Positions 1 through 11,090 of a stretch of 64,000 nt of DNA are shown one piece after another (position 1 is the stretch's first letter; every line of letters begins with the position of its first letter). Origin of the DNA: 20CM-2-65-7 sp963830455 (GTDB taxonomy: Bacteria > Gemmatimonadota > Gemmatimonadetes > Gemmatimonadales > GWC2-71-9); the NCBI GenBank assembly GCA_963830455.1, contig CAWHMT010000006.1, forward strand, positions 235,056 through 299,055, written 5' to 3'. Made by a program: the position numbers and the translations under genes. The notes beneath the pieces are model-generated. The model had not been told where the DNA came from, did not search any database, and saw only the letters and a program-made list of their open reading frames with translations.

Positions 1-775
1 GGTGGTATTCGTCCCACACCACGCGACCGGGATGGTCACGGCGGGGCGTGAGCAGCGGGAGCACCACGATCGGGACGTTGGTGTCGCGCCACACGCGATT
101 GGTGAACCAGCTTCGGTCCGCGGCGAGCGTGAGCGTGCCACCACCGCGGTAGCGCAGACGCAGAATGACGGGGCGCTTGCTGAGCGCGGCGACGACGGTG
201 TCGACCTCGAACGGAACCAGGGTGTTGCAGATGCCGGGCTGCGTGTTTTCCTCAGCGCCTTTGCGCAGAGCTTCGAGGCGCGCGGGCGCCTGCGCCTCCG
301 GCTGGAACGGCGTCAGCACGCGCTCGATCTTGGGCAAGTGCAGGCCGGGCTGTGGCGGCACGACGCCCATGCTGTCCTCCCGGCCCACGATTCCCTGTGT
401 GCGCCAGCCTGCGCACTCCGTGACGCCGCCGCCCCAGCCAGTGACCAGGGCCGCTCCCCCGCTACGGATGAAACGAATCAGCTGAGCGAGCTCCTCCTCC
501 TTGAGCGGAATCACGGGATCGTTCAGCACCAGAATCGCGGGACGGCGCGCGCGCTCCGTCGCGAGGTGCTCGAGCGACGTGCGCCGCCGTTCCGAACGGC
601 GGCCCAGCCGGAGCAGGACATCGTGCAGGCCTTTGCTGCCGTCCGGGCCGTTGAGAAACGTCGATGAGCGACGATCGAAATCGGGGGTGCGCTGCGAGCG
701 ATTCGCCGCCCAGAGCGCGACGGCGATCGCCACGGCCAGCAGCGCGGCGAACCCGATCTCAAGCCGGTACGACAT
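1..775 (-). CDS. DUF4350 domain protein (3' end beyond window)
   Basis: Membrane-anchored DUF4350 protein, cut by the window edge so that only about 258 N-terminal residues are present. The start ATG is at 773-775 on the complement; it is followed by one hydrophobic helix (residues 5-24, LEIGFAALLAVAIAVALWAA) and then by a soluble domain with the pattern expected for DUF4350, including SSTFLNGPDGSKGLHDVL and LIRFIRSGGAALVTGWGGG. It overlaps the end of the DUF4129 gene by 17 bp, so the two are probably co-translated. DUF4350, DUF4129, DUF58 and MoxR genes commonly sit together; the exact function is unknown. The frame has no stop inside the window. Confidence 0.8.
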   Translation of the reverse strand, partial: MSYRLEIGFAALLAVAIAVALWAANRSQRTPDFDRRSSTFLNGPDGSKGLHDVLLRLGRRSERRRTSLEHLATERARRPAILVLNDPVIPLKEEELAQLIRFIRSGGAALVTGWGGGVTECAGWRTQGIVGREDSMGVVPPQPGLHLPKIERVLTPFQPEAQAPARLEALRKGAEENTQPGICNTLVPFEVDTVVAALSKRPVILRLRYRGGGTLTLAADRSWFTNRVWRDTNVPIVVLPLLTPRRDHPGRVVWDEYH

Positions 776-1334
776 GCAGTCCTCGGGCCAGGTCCTGAGC
801 GGTTGCGCCAAGCGCGGCGTACTCGCTCGCGTCGCAGGGGACGGCCCCGAAGAGATGACGGTACAATGCGGCGACCAGCGTGGCGAACGACGCGCGCCCG
901 CTGTCGTCCAGGCGCACCTCGCCGATGTATTCGGCAGGCGTCTTGGACGCGTGAAAGCGCAGGGCTTTGCGCCGGTCCAGCTCGAGCACGACGGCCAGGA
1001 ACCGGTGCGCCAGCGCTTCCGTGTAGCGCCCGGCGCGGGCGAGCGCCGCAGCGATTTCGAGGTGCGCCGCGGCGTCCATGATCTTGCCGCCGGTCACGGC
1101 CGACGTGGCGGCGCCGCTGCGCACCGCGGGCCGCACGATGCGCATGATGACGTACCCGACGTGCACGACCAGGAACACGAGCGCCAATGCAACCAGCGCG
1201 AGCGCCACGTTGAACCCGAGGGGATGTTGCTCCGAAAACCGGCTCAACCAGGTGGTCAGATTGTGCCACTGCGTCGCGAGCCAGGACAGGATGCGTTGGC
1301 GCTCGACCCACTCGTATTCCGGGCGCGCAAACAC
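759..1334 (-). CDS. DUF4129 domain membrane protein
   Basis: At least 191 aa, with one transmembrane segment (about residues 42-66, GFNVALALVALALVFLVVHV) and a C-terminal helical DUF4129-like domain (LEIAAALARAGRYTEALAHRF, then TPAEYIGEVRL). The only standard start in frame is a GTG at 1334. The same frame stays open upstream to about 1455 and there encodes a plausible conserved segment (PPGVPADSLRRVIGEVF), so translation may begin earlier, for example at the CTG overlapping the TGA of the upstream gene near 1435, or an indel may hide the true start. It lies between the GDPD-type membrane gene and DUF4350 in one transcription unit. Function unknown; likely part of the MoxR/DUF58-associated envelope cluster. 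Confidence 0.75.
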   Translation of the reverse strand: MFARPEYEWVERQRILSWLATQWHNLTTWLSRFSEQHPLGFNVALALVALALVFLVVHVGYVIMRIVRPAVRSGAATSAVTGGKIMDAAAHLEIAAALARAGRYTEALAHRFLAVVLELDRRKALRFHASKTPAEYIGEVRLDDSGRASFATLVAALYRHLFGAVPCDASEYAALGATAQDLARGLHVVPA

Positions 1335-1423
1335 CTCGCCGATGACGCGCCGCAGCGAATCGGCCGGAACGCCGGGGGGCGGGGGGAAGCCGGCGCTTGC
1401 AGCAGGGCGAGAGCCGACGCCGG

Positions 1424-2287
1424 TCAGCGGATCCCCAATTGCTCGCTCAGGATCTGGAGATCGAACGCTTCACGCCGCACGCGGAGGTCGTAATACAACA
1501 GCGTGAGCGCGCAGGGCAGAATCGGCGCGAGCACGATGCCGAGCAGCGCTGCGAAAACTACGAACAGACTCTGGATCGAGATGTTCCCCGCCCCGCCCAC
1601 CATCTCGCTGATCCCGGCTACCATGATCCCCGGCAGAAACTGCGAGATGAGCCAGACGACGGCGATGGTGACGAATAGTTTGCCGCGCTTGCCGCGCGTC
1701 AGCTCCCAGGAGCGGCTGAACGCATCGAAGGAGCTGCCGAGCTCCTCAAGCACGACGATCGGAGTCGTCGTCCCGTACCCGCACGCCACCCAGATCACGA
1801 GCCAGGCGAGGCCGACGCCGCCGCCGAAGATCATCAACGCGCCGATCCCGGGCCCGAGGAGCCGCCCGAGCACCACGATCAGCGCGATGCCGAGGGCGCC
1901 GAACAGACCTACCAAGGCGAGCAACAGGCCCTTACTCCACGTCACAAGCAGGAGCGGGACGATCTTGTCGACGCCGAAGCGGAGCGAGGCACCGAGCTCC
2001 GGCTCCTGACCGAGATAAGAGTCGGAAATAATCCGAACAGTCCCAGCCTTGAGCAGCAGGCTTGTCGTGGTCCAGATGATGATCAGGAGCACCCACAGCC
2101 CGAGGCTCGCCAGGGTGACATTCTCGAGCAGGGTGAGAAACGCCAGCGGGTTACCCGCGTAGCGGAGCTGAAAGTAGACGGCAATCGCGGTCGGCACACA
2201 CACCAGAATGAGGCTGAGGCGCATGAACAGCCCGAAGTGGCGCTTGTAGATGTTGAAGCTGCCGTCCAGGATCTCGCCCAGCTGCAT
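1424..2287 (-). CDS. Multi-pass membrane protein (GDPD membrane-domain-like)
   Basis: A 287-aa integral membrane protein starting MQLGEILDGSFNIYKRHFG, the usual opening of proteins related to the membrane domain of glycerophosphodiester phosphodiesterases. About six hydrophobic helices are visible (for example LSLILVCVPTAIAVYF and LLLVTWSKGLLLALVGLF). No catalytic GDPD domain is present, so an enzymatic role should not be assumed. It heads the minus-strand unit that continues into DUF4129 and DUF4350 and is divergent from the RDD-SpoIIM gene, with a 68-bp shared upstream region. Confidence 0.7.
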   Translation of the reverse strand: MQLGEILDGSFNIYKRHFGLFMRLSLILVCVPTAIAVYFQLRYAGNPLAFLTLLENVTLASLGLWVLLIIIWTTTSLLLKAGTVRIISDSYLGQEPELGASLRFGVDKIVPLLLVTWSKGLLLALVGLFGALGIALIVVLGRLLGPGIGALMIFGGGVGLAWLVIWVACGYGTTTPIVVLEELGSSFDAFSRSWELTRGKRGKLFVTIAVVWLISQFLPGIMVAGISEMVGGAGNISIQSLFVVFAALLGIVLAPILPCALTLLYYDLRVRREAFDLQILSEQLGIR

Positions 2288-2355
2288 GGGTCTGAGGTTC
2301 GAGCTATTCGAGCTAATGGGTCGCTCCGCGTGAGGACACGCGGTAAGATGAGGAT

Positions 2356-4161
2356 ATGGCGCGCTCCGCGCGAGACCTGGACCTCCGCCAACACCACGGC
2401 GTCGAGACGCCCGAGCACGTCGAGGTCCACTTCGAACTGGCCGGCGTCGGCTCCCGTATGGCGGCGGGACTGCTGGACCTGTTGTTCCTTTTTCTGGGCG
2501 TCCTGCTGATCCTGACCGGCTGGGGCGCGCTCGGCGGGTTTTCGAGCGGTCATGGGGCGATCCAAGGGTGGCTGACAGCGCTGGTGATTTTCCTGCTCTT
2601 TTCCTTTGTGTGGGGCTACTTCACGCTCTTTGAAGCGCTGAACGGCGGGCGAACCCCCGGCAAACAGGCACTCGGGATTCGCGTGGTGATGGACACCGGG
2701 CGGACGCTGACGCCATCCGCGGCGGTGGTGCGCAACCTGGTGCGCTTCATCGACTGCTACTTCCCGATGCCGTTCGTCCCCGCGCTGCTCACGATGTTTC
2801 TGCATCCGAGCAACAAACGGCCCGGGGACATGGCGGCCGGGACGATCGTCGTGCGCGATCGGCCGACCGACTGGAGCCTCGGCCTGAAAGCCGCAACCGC
2901 CGAGCCTCAGGTCCTCGAGCCGATCGAAACCGGGCCACCCGACCTCTCCGAAGACGAGTTCCGTCTGCTGGACCGGTTCCTGGGCCGGCTGAACGAGCTG
3001 ACCCCCGACGTTCAGGCGCGGATCACGGCGGATCTGGTGCGGCGGTTCGAATCGCGCATTCCGCGCCGCAGCGATGATGCGCAGGCGTACCTCGTCATGG
3101 TATTCGCCGAGGAGCAGCGCAAACGTCGCAGCCGGTTCGCGACCCGGGCACAGACCGGAAGCGTCGGCCGCGTCACGGTCACCGCCGAGCGATTCGTGGC
3201 GAAGAAACGGGACGGCTGGGAGCAGTTTCGCAATACCGCGACACGCATGGAGCGGTCCGGCGTCGCTGCGCTGGGACCGGGTGAGATCCCCGAATTCGCC
3301 GCGCAGTATCGCGAAGTGGCCGCGGACCTCGCCCGCGCGCGGACCTATCAGGTCGATCCGAGAGTCATCGCGTACCTCGAGCGCATCGTCAGCGCGGGAC
3401 ACAACGCGCTCTATCGGACGCGCGGCAAGCAGCGCACGCCCCTGCCTCACTATTTGCTGCGCGACTTCCCCGCGGCGGTGGTGCAGTCGTGGCAGTACGT
3501 GCTGCTCGCGTTCCTGCTCTTCATGATTCCGGCCGTGGTGGGCTACGTCATGATCCGCGAGCGCCCGGCGCTCGCCGAGGAGATCGTACCGCCCGGCATG
3601 GTGGCCCGCGCCGAGGAGGCGGGCCAGCGTGAGCTCGAAGGCCGAACCTATGCCCAGGAGGGGCGCGCCAGACGTCCCGCCGTAGCGGCGTTCATCATTA
3701 CCAACAATATCAACGTGTCGTTCGGCGTGTTCGCGGGCGGGTTGACCGCCGGTTTGCTGACCGCTTGGCTGCTGTTCTACAACGGGATGCTGCTCGGCCT
3801 CTCCCTGGGACTCTTCCAGAATTACAACGCGCTGGGATATCTGGTCGTCTTTGTCGCGGGCCACGGCGTGCTCGAGCTGACCGCGATCTTCATCTCGGCA
3901 GGCGCCGGTTTTCGATTGGCGAAGGCGCTGATCGCGCCCGGCGATCGCACGCGCAAGGACGCGCTGATCGTCGAGGGCCGGATCGCGGCGCGCATGATCG
4001 GCGCGGTGGTGACGCTGCTTGCGATTGCGGGGACGATTGAAGGTCTGTTATCGACCACCAACGCCCCCGCGATCTGGAAGTACGGCGTCAGTGCAGCGAC
4101 GACCGTGTTGCTGATCCTCTACTTCGTGAACGGCCGACGCTACCTCCGCGCTACGGCGTGA
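2356..4161 (+). CDS. RDD-SpoIIM fusion membrane protein
   Basis: A 601-aa fusion of two membrane domains that are often separate genes. The N-terminal part (about residues 28-165) is an RDD domain: AGVGSRMAAGLLDLLFLFL, then GGRTPGKQALGIRV, with the typical Arg and Asp residues in the helices. The C-terminal part (about 300-600) is a SpoIIM/DUF95 domain: DFPAAVVQSWQYVLLAF, then AFIITNNINVSFGVFAGG and GHGVLELTAIFISAGAGF. Start ATG at 2356 follows an AGATGAGGA stretch. In Gemmatimonadota and relatives these two domains accompany MoxR/DUF58/DUF4129/DUF4350 genes, which matches the divergent neighbours. The 3' end overlaps the convergent Ig-like gene by 11 bp. Confidence 0.85.
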   Translation: MARSARDLDLRQHHGVETPEHVEVHFELAGVGSRMAAGLLDLLFLFLGVLLILTGWGALGGFSSGHGAIQGWLTALVIFLLFSFVWGYFTLFEALNGGRTPGKQALGIRVVMDTGRTLTPSAAVVRNLVRFIDCYFPMPFVPALLTMFLHPSNKRPGDMAAGTIVVRDRPTDWSLGLKAATAEPQVLEPIETGPPDLSEDEFRLLDRFLGRLNELTPDVQARITADLVRRFESRIPRRSDDAQAYLVMVFAEEQRKRRSRFATRAQTGSVGRVTVTAERFVAKKRDGWEQFRNTATRMERSGVAALGPGEIPEFAAQYREVAADLARARTYQVDPRVIAYLERIVSAGHNALYRTRGKQRTPLPHYLLRDFPAAVVQSWQYVLLAFLLFMIPAVVGYVMIRERPALAEEIVPPGMVARAEEAGQRELEGRTYAQEGRARRPAVAAFIITNNINVSFGVFAGGLTAGLLTAWLLFYNGMLLGLSLGLFQNYNALGYLVVFVAGHGVLELTAIFISAGAGFRLAKALIAPGDRTRKDALIVEGRIAARMIGAVVTLLAIAGTIEGLLSTTNAPAIWKYGVSAATTVLLILYFVNGRRYLRATA

Positions 4162-5381
4162 CCATCACGCTCCCGTTCATGCCCGGGTGATTGGTACAGG
4201 AATAGTTGAACGTTCCCGCCGTATCAAAAGTCCTTGACACGCTTCCGACGGCCGACCTATCGGGGATGTTGGCGGGGGCACCACCGGTCGAAAAGGTCAC
4301 GTTGTGCAGCGACGTCACAGCCTGCCAATTCCAAGTCACCACCGAGTTCAGCGGAACCGTGATGTTCGGCGGCGTAAAGGAATTGTTCGCGACTTGTACG
4401 ATGAGCGCCGAGGTCGTTGTAAACGTGACCGTGTCAGGAGTCGCCAAGCCGGCGGCGATCCCCGTAGCCGTCTGATCTCCCGTTCCAGCACCGAGGGTCC
4501 GCTGGGCGCTCGCGTTGCCGTTCGCAGCCGTCGTGTTTTGCGCTGGAGTGATCGATCCGCCCCCCGAAGCGACCGCCCAATCGATCGTCACCCCGCTCTT
4601 CGGATTCCCGTGCGAGTCTCGACTCTGGACCGTGTACGTCACCTGACTACCCGGTGCCGCAGCGCCGTTGTCGCCGGCCGTCTTGGCGATCGCGACCGCG
4701 GTGCCCGCATTCGCGGTGAAGTTGATCGAGTCAGGCGAGCCGACGAGACCGGTGACGGTGGCAGTCGCCGATCTGATTCCCTGCCACGGTTCCGTACGTG
4801 AACCGCACTTTCGATAGACCTGCGGCGCTGGTTGGGACAGAGGTCGCCGAGACTGCGCCGCCGGTCGAGGCCCAGGTCACCGTCACACCCTGGATCGGCG
4901 TGGCGCTCTGATTTGTCACGAGCGCAGTCAACGATTCGGCCTTGATTGCCCCGACCGTGTCTGTCAAAGCGCCTGTGGTGCTGCTGGCGATGTTCACCGC
5001 GCCGTTGATCTGCGAGACCGCGCTGAACTGGACCGGGGCCAGGCTACCTGCAGTGGCGTTGACGGTCTGTGTGCCCGCATTGGGACCGAGCGTTCGCCGT
5101 GTCTTCGCGATGCCGCCCGCGTCCGTTACGCGCGAGCCCGGCGACACGGTTCCGCCGCCAGCGGTGACCGAGAACGTAACGTTCGCACCGACGAGCGCCG
5201 CGCCGCTCTGATCTCGCACGATGACCGCCAGCGACTCGGCTAACGCCGCGCCCGCCGCTCCGACCTGATTGTTGCCTGCGCTTACGAAGATGCTACCTGG
5301 TGTCGGGCCGGTGCCATCGCCACCACCACCGCATCCAGTGGCCAACAGCCCCGCGAGCAGTGCCAAACCAAAACGACGCAT
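4151..5381 (-). CDS. Ig-like lipoprotein with C-terminal cupredoxin domain (frameshifted)
   Basis: A secreted lipoprotein: residues 1-20 form a signal with the lipobox LLATGC followed by a Gly-rich linker. Three bacterial Ig-like (Big_1-type) repeats follow (for example ALVGANVTFSVTAGGGTV, then TPIQGVTVTWASTGGAV), and the last 80 residues form a plastocyanin-like domain with candidate copper ligands His (SLHNVTF), Cys (YSCTNHPGM), His and Met. The reading frame breaks near 4768: the N-terminal frame ends in a nonsense tail after GNQIG while ATVTGLVGSPDSINF continues directly in another frame. I treat this as one gene of about 410 aa with a single-base indel. Probably a surface adhesin or electron-transfer protein; substrate unknown. 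Confidence 0.75.
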
Positions 5382-5444
5382 GACGGTCTCCCAGGAGAAG
5401 GATTCCCTAGGATGGACCAGCGTGTGCGGGGTGTCTAGGTGACC

Positions 5445-8400
5445 TTACGGATTAACGACGATCGTTCCCGTCATGCCGGGATGAATGCTGCAATGGTAGG
5501 TAAACGAACCCGGGCTACCGAAGTACACGGCGCTCGATGTCGCGCCTGCGAGAACGCTCACGTTCCAGAGCGGCGCGTCAGACGTGGACGTATGCGTCAC
5601 GGCGCCGCCGTTCTGCCACGTCACGTACTGGTTCTTCGTGATCGTGACACTCTGGGGCGTGAACGCAAAGTCGCTCATCTGCACCAGCGCGCCCGCTGCT
5701 GTGGTGCCCGCCGATCCTGGCGCCCACCCATTCGCGGTCGCGGTGATCGTGTAGCTCCCGGCGGTGTCGAACACGACGCCGGTTGTCACATAGTAGCTCC
5801 CAACGGGGATCGTGACGTTTGGCGCGTCGAAGATTGTATGCCCGGGCTTGGTCGATTCGAGCGTAATCGTCACGGGCACGGTCACTGTGCGTGAGTTCCC
5901 GAGGGAATCGTACGCGTAGACCGTAAACGACGCTCGCTGGCCGACAATGCTCGTCGTGCTCAACGAGACGGACAGTTTTGGCGTCCCAACCACGATGCCG
6001 GAGGAGACCCCGGACTTCGCGATTGCCGCGGTCGCCGTGACCGTTGCATTGCCCGCGCCGGCACCGTCCACATCGAAGTAGACAAAGCCCGTTCCCGCGG
6101 GAATCACGACGCTGGCGGGAACGCGGAGGACCGCGGGGTCGGATGAGGTGAGCGAGACCGTGAGCGCCGCAGCGGTGTTAAACGGAAGCGCCACGTACAT
6201 CTGCGCGGTCTGATTCACGCCCAACGCCTGCGGCACCGACCCGAAGGAGAACTGACCCGAGTCGACGGATACGAGGGTGGTGTCCGACTCATAGCCAGGG
6301 GCCGAGAATGTGATGTTGACCACGCCCTGTGCCACCGGTCGCACGGGGAACGTGATGTAGCTGGTGCGGGCCGCCACCGTCTTCACAGCGGTGTCGAGCC
6401 TCGCAATGAAACCGTTGCTCGAGGCGGCAGTGATGTCGAGCGCCGTGGCGACGATATGCCACTGGCTGTTCTGATCGGCGGTGTACACCCCAACGTCTTG
6501 CGGTTGCTGGCCGAGGTATAGCGTCATCATGCCCGGAGCCAGGAGCTGCGGCGGTCCGGCCGAGATCGTTGCGGTCGCCTGGCTGTAGGCGGTGGCACGC
6601 GCCGTGAGCACGGCGCTGTTGTTGAAGTTGCCGATGATATCGAAGCCGTCGCTGAGCGTCTGGCCCACGGGGATCGTCAGTGTGGTCTTCGTCAGCTGGA
6701 ACACCTGTCCGGCCGGCGGCTGCGTACTGTCGCTGCGCAGCAGCGTGATTACGAGCGGCGAACCGGTGACGGGGTTGTCTACGTACACGTACTGCCCCGG
6801 GAGCACCTGGCCGAGGCCCACCGTCTGGTTGCCGGTCGTCAGATGCAGCGTGGGCCCGGTGACGGTCACGAGATTCGTCGAGTCGGACAGGAAGCCCGGC
6901 GCCGAGTAGCGGAGCCGGGCGGCGCCGTTGCCGACGAACTGCACGCGGAGGTAGACGTACGGCGTGTTGGTATCGACAACGACCGTGGCCGTATCACCCC
7001 TCCCATTCACGCTGAACGCTGAATCGATTCGCATCACGTTGGGATCGGTCGACACGACCGTGATCGCCACAGGTGCCCACGGATTCTGGGCCCAGCGCGA
7101 GCGCGTGCCGACATAGGCGAACGGCCGATACGGCGGATCGGTCGTCAGGCGGCTCGACGGGAGTCCGCCCTGAGTCAGGCTCACGGGCTCGGGCGTGATC
7201 GCCACTGTGTCGGGCACGTAGCCGACCGCCGTTGCGACGATCGAGTCGGTGCGGCTCGAATCCAGCGCCCAGATCTCAAACGGCTGGCTGTTGCTCTGAC
7301 CCTTGAGGATCAGCACGGTATCGGGTCTCAACGAGTCGATCGTCGGATCGGAGCGGCGCAGTGTGACCTTGACGGTGTCGGGCGCATTGCCGCCAACCAG
7401 AGAGACGTAGTTGTTCTTCAACTTGAGGCCTCGGCCCACGACGTAGGGATAGCCGAGCTGGATACTGAGCGGCGTGGGGAACACGCGGATCAGGTTGGAG
7501 GAATCCGGCTTCGCGCCGGCGGCCGACGCATGGATCCGGGCCCCGACACTGTCGACGCCGCGGAAGCGCAGGGTATCGGGGTGGGTGTAGCTGTAGTATT
7601 GACCCGAGTCGATCGTCACCGCGGCGGAGTCGAGCGTGAACGTCGAGGCATTGCTCGACACGAGGTTCACGCGCAGTGGCGCGATCAGCGGCCGGGCGGT
7701 CCCGAAGTCCGCGGAATCGTACGCCTGTACGGTCACACCGTAGGGCGGTGAGATCGTGTAGTTCGTCGGCCCAGGATACTGGTACGGTCGCACGTGCAAC
7801 GAATCGACCCGGTATACGACCGGCGTGCCGGTCACCACGTAGCCGGGCGTCAACGTCGTATCCACCTGCAGCGAGTCGACCCCGATCGAATCGCCGACCA
7901 GGTCGAAGTAGGCCGACGTCTGACCGGGAAGGATTCGGACCGACGCCGGCGCGCGGACCGGACCCGGACGCGTGTGCGTGAAGTACACAGTGAACGTGTC
8001 GGTGCGCGCGTACGGGAGCTGCACGTAGGTGGCGTTCTGCCAGAACGTCCCGAGCCCGAGGCGGCCGGTATACGGATACGAGACCTGCACGGACATGGTC
8101 GGCTTCGTGACGCGCACTATGAACGAATCCGGCCGGTATCCCGGCGCCGACAACACGATCCAGGCCGAATCGCCGCCGGCGGAAGGCAGCGCGCGGAGCG
8201 TGTTGTAGCGCGTGTCGCTGGACGCACCGGGCCGGATCTTCAATGTCGCCGAATCGACCGCGACCACGCCCGGGCTGCGAGAGACCGCCGTGACCACCAG
8301 GGTGTCCTTCACCTGATGCTGCCAGCCCAGGGAGTCAGCCGCCGCGGCGCTGTAGTAACCGCGCGTCGGATCGCCCGCGATGAGGCTAGTCTGCCCAGAT

Positions 8401-11090
8401 GCCTCGAGCTGGGGAGTCGTGAAGATGAGTGTGTCGGTCGCGGACACCCATCCACCGGCGGCCACCGTGAGCGCCGTCTTGCCCGGTGCGGTCGCCGTTA
8501 CCGTGAACGTCCGGCTGGTGGTGCCTTTGCGGATCGTGTCGGGCGTTTGCACGGTGCCGATCCCGGACGAGAGACTCGCGTTCGCAACGAGGATGTGGTC
8601 CATCGCGTACGTGATCGCGACGTACGGATCGAATGTCTGACCTACCCCCAGCGTCCCCGTGTACGGATACGGGCGCTGAAGCTGGAGGTTGTTCGGCGCT
8701 ACATAGACGCGCGAGAACTTGCCGACGAACCCGCCTGAGGTCGGAATGACGCTGTCCGTCCCGGGAGCCAGGCCGTGGATCGTGACGTCCGCGGAGAGCT
8801 GGCCCGCGGGAACGATCGCCGGTGCCGGTGATATCGCGGACGTCCCCGGCTTGCCGAACACGAACGTGACGCCCAGGCCGCCCGCCGGCGCTGGATCCGA
8901 GAGGAACACCTGCGCGCGATAGGTCTCGTTCTGGTTCGCGTAGAAGTACTGCTGCTGCGAGAACGAGCCGATTTCCCGGAATTCGATCGTCGAGACGACG
9001 GTGACAACCATCGTGTCAGGCTGGTAGACGTTGGCCGAATCCCGCGCTTCCATCAGGACGCGACCGGCTTTCAGCCCGCAGATCAAGACCGACGTCCCCG
9101 ACGTCTGGACCGGAATATTGACCCGTTGCAGCACCGAGCCGCCGCATCCCGACGCCGGGCGTGCGATCAAGGTATCGCCCAGGACCGAGAGGAACACCCG
9201 CGTCACGGCGGGATCGGTCCGGCTCAACGTCAACGGCACCGAAATGCTGCCGCCGTTACCGACGGCGAGCGAATCGAAGCCCCACTGGAGCAGCGATGGA
9301 GGGGCCGGAACAACCGTGACTTTGACGGAATCCTTGAGCCCGTCGAGCGAATCCACCACGAACGTCGTGCCGAGTGCCACGCCCGTGACGAGCCCGGCGG
9401 CGTCGACGGTGGCAATGACGGGGTTCACGCTGCGGTAGCCGAATGTCTTGTTTGGAATCGGGTGGCTGTTGCGGTCGAGCGCCTGCGCGATGATCGCGCG
9501 GCGACCGCCCACGCCGACCTGCAGGCTGTCCGGCAGCGCCGGCGTGTTGCGGATCGACGCCGTGACCTGATTGACGCGTACCGTCGCGGCGGCCTGGATA
9601 TGCAGCGTGGCATCGACCGAATCGCGAACGACGATGACGCCGTTGCCGGGACCGACACTGCGCGTACGTCCCGTGACTGGGTCGACCGTGACGACGGTTG
9701 GCGTCGCCGACGTGTAGGTGCGGATGAAGCCCGAGGCCACGATGCCGCCGAAGTTGTCGTAGGCGGTCGCCCTGAGGTCGAACGAATCACCCACGGCCGT
9801 GATCACCGTGTCGGCCGGGCTGGGCACCACGCTGCTCAGCGCGCGCACGAACAACCACGCCGTGTCGGCGCGGCCTGACGCGGTTGCGATGATCCGGGTG
9901 GAATCGACGGCCACCGCGCTCGCCAGACCGGACTGATTGACGACGGCGACCGTCGGCACGGTCGATGTCCAGCCGATCGTCACGCTCACCGGATTCCCGA
10001 GCGTATCCATCGCGGTGGCGTTGTACTGCAGCGTCGCGCCACGACTGATCGTGTCGACGCTCCGGTCGAGTATGACACTGGCGACGCTCCCGCTGACCGA
10101 GAGCGCGGTGAAGACGACCGGTGTCGCGATCCCAGCGACCCGCGCTTCGAACGTCTGGAATCCCACGGCAGGCCCGAGTGTCGCCGCTATTTCCGCATAG
10201 CCCAGCGAGTCGCTGATCACCGTGTCGAGACTCACCGCGGCACCTGTGGCCAGCGCGCGGAACCCGACCGGGACGCTTACCCGGAGCCCGTCGCTCCCCA
10301 GGACCCGAACGCGCAGCGGTAGCGGCAGCGCCGCGGCCGGTACCGCCGTCTGGCTGTCGCCGCTCACCTTCGTCAGCGACGTGGGGAGGGGCTGCGCCAT
10401 GACGAGCAACCGTATCCGCCGGGCCGGTGAGCAGCTCCGCCACGATGCGCGCGGGGCCGCGTTGCAAGCCGCCCACCACCTTGCCGGCAGCCGCATCCGG
10501 CACTTTCACCCGCAGCGAATCGAGTGAGCGCCACGCGATCGGCGTGCCTGGAATGATCTGGTCCTGCGCGCCAAACGCCACCGCACTGAGTTGGAGCGTA
10601 TCGCCGAAGAGTACCGACGTGTCGGGCGTCGTGATCGAGACTCGGGCGGCGTCAAAGCCGACGCCGACGTACACGATCGGCGCTTCGACGACCGACGGCA
10701 CTCCGCCGCTGGTGACCGTTACGCTTTGCGGGTAGGGAGCGTTCTGGAAGACCGTATCCCCGGCAGCATTTATCAAACGGAGGTAGAGCAGCAGATCCTC
10801 GCGGGGCGAGGAGAGCGGGACACTCAGCGTCAGGTCGATCGAGTCTTCGGTCGGAGCAATCGCGATGATCGTGTCCACCACGGCGGTGCTCGGTGGCTGC
10901 ACGAGCGTGATGCGCACGCGATCGAACGGCACGATTCCCGCCGTACTGCTCGCGAACGTCGGCGCGAACGCGAGATGCCCGGCAAGCCCCGGCCCGATCG
11001 AGTCCCGGCAATTGAGACCGAGCAGCCCAACGACGAGGACCCCGGCGCGGGCCCACCAGGTCGTGCCCGGGTGCGCGTCAGCGCGACCAT
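5445..11090 (-). CDS. Giant Ig-like repeat surface protein with cupredoxin end (frameshifted)
   Basis: About 1,880 aa. The N-terminus contains a hydrophobic lipoprotein-like stretch (VLVVGLLGLNCRDS); the start is uncertain, the ATG at 11,088-11,090 overlapping the upstream stop being one option that would need an indel near 11,050. A clear frameshift lies near 10,405 (after ELLTGPADT, continued by VMAQPLPTSLTKVSG). Most of the protein is Big_2/Ig-like beta repeats rich in D, T, V and S, including a recurring YPYTG(R/T)LG(L/V)G module. The last 85 residues form a cupredoxin domain (FAFTPQSVTITKNQYVTW, then THTST, CSIHPGM), the same ending as the neighbour at 4151-5381. Likely a cell-surface adhesin or scaffold; no enzymatic domain was recognised. 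Confidence 0.75.

Noticed and set aside
3034..3050. tRNA T-loop-like ggttcgaatcg
   Set aside because: It lies within the RDD-SpoIIM coding frame and no cloverleaf can be formed around it.
2083..3864. 593-aa minus-strand ORF opposite the RDD-SpoIIM gene
   Set aside because: No hydrophobic or domain pattern; the plus-strand membrane protein is clearly coding.
4731..4800. Separate genes on each side of the frame break in the Ig-like lipoprotein
   Set aside because: The second half has no start or signal and continues an Ig domain exactly where the first half fails; one frameshifted gene is simpler.
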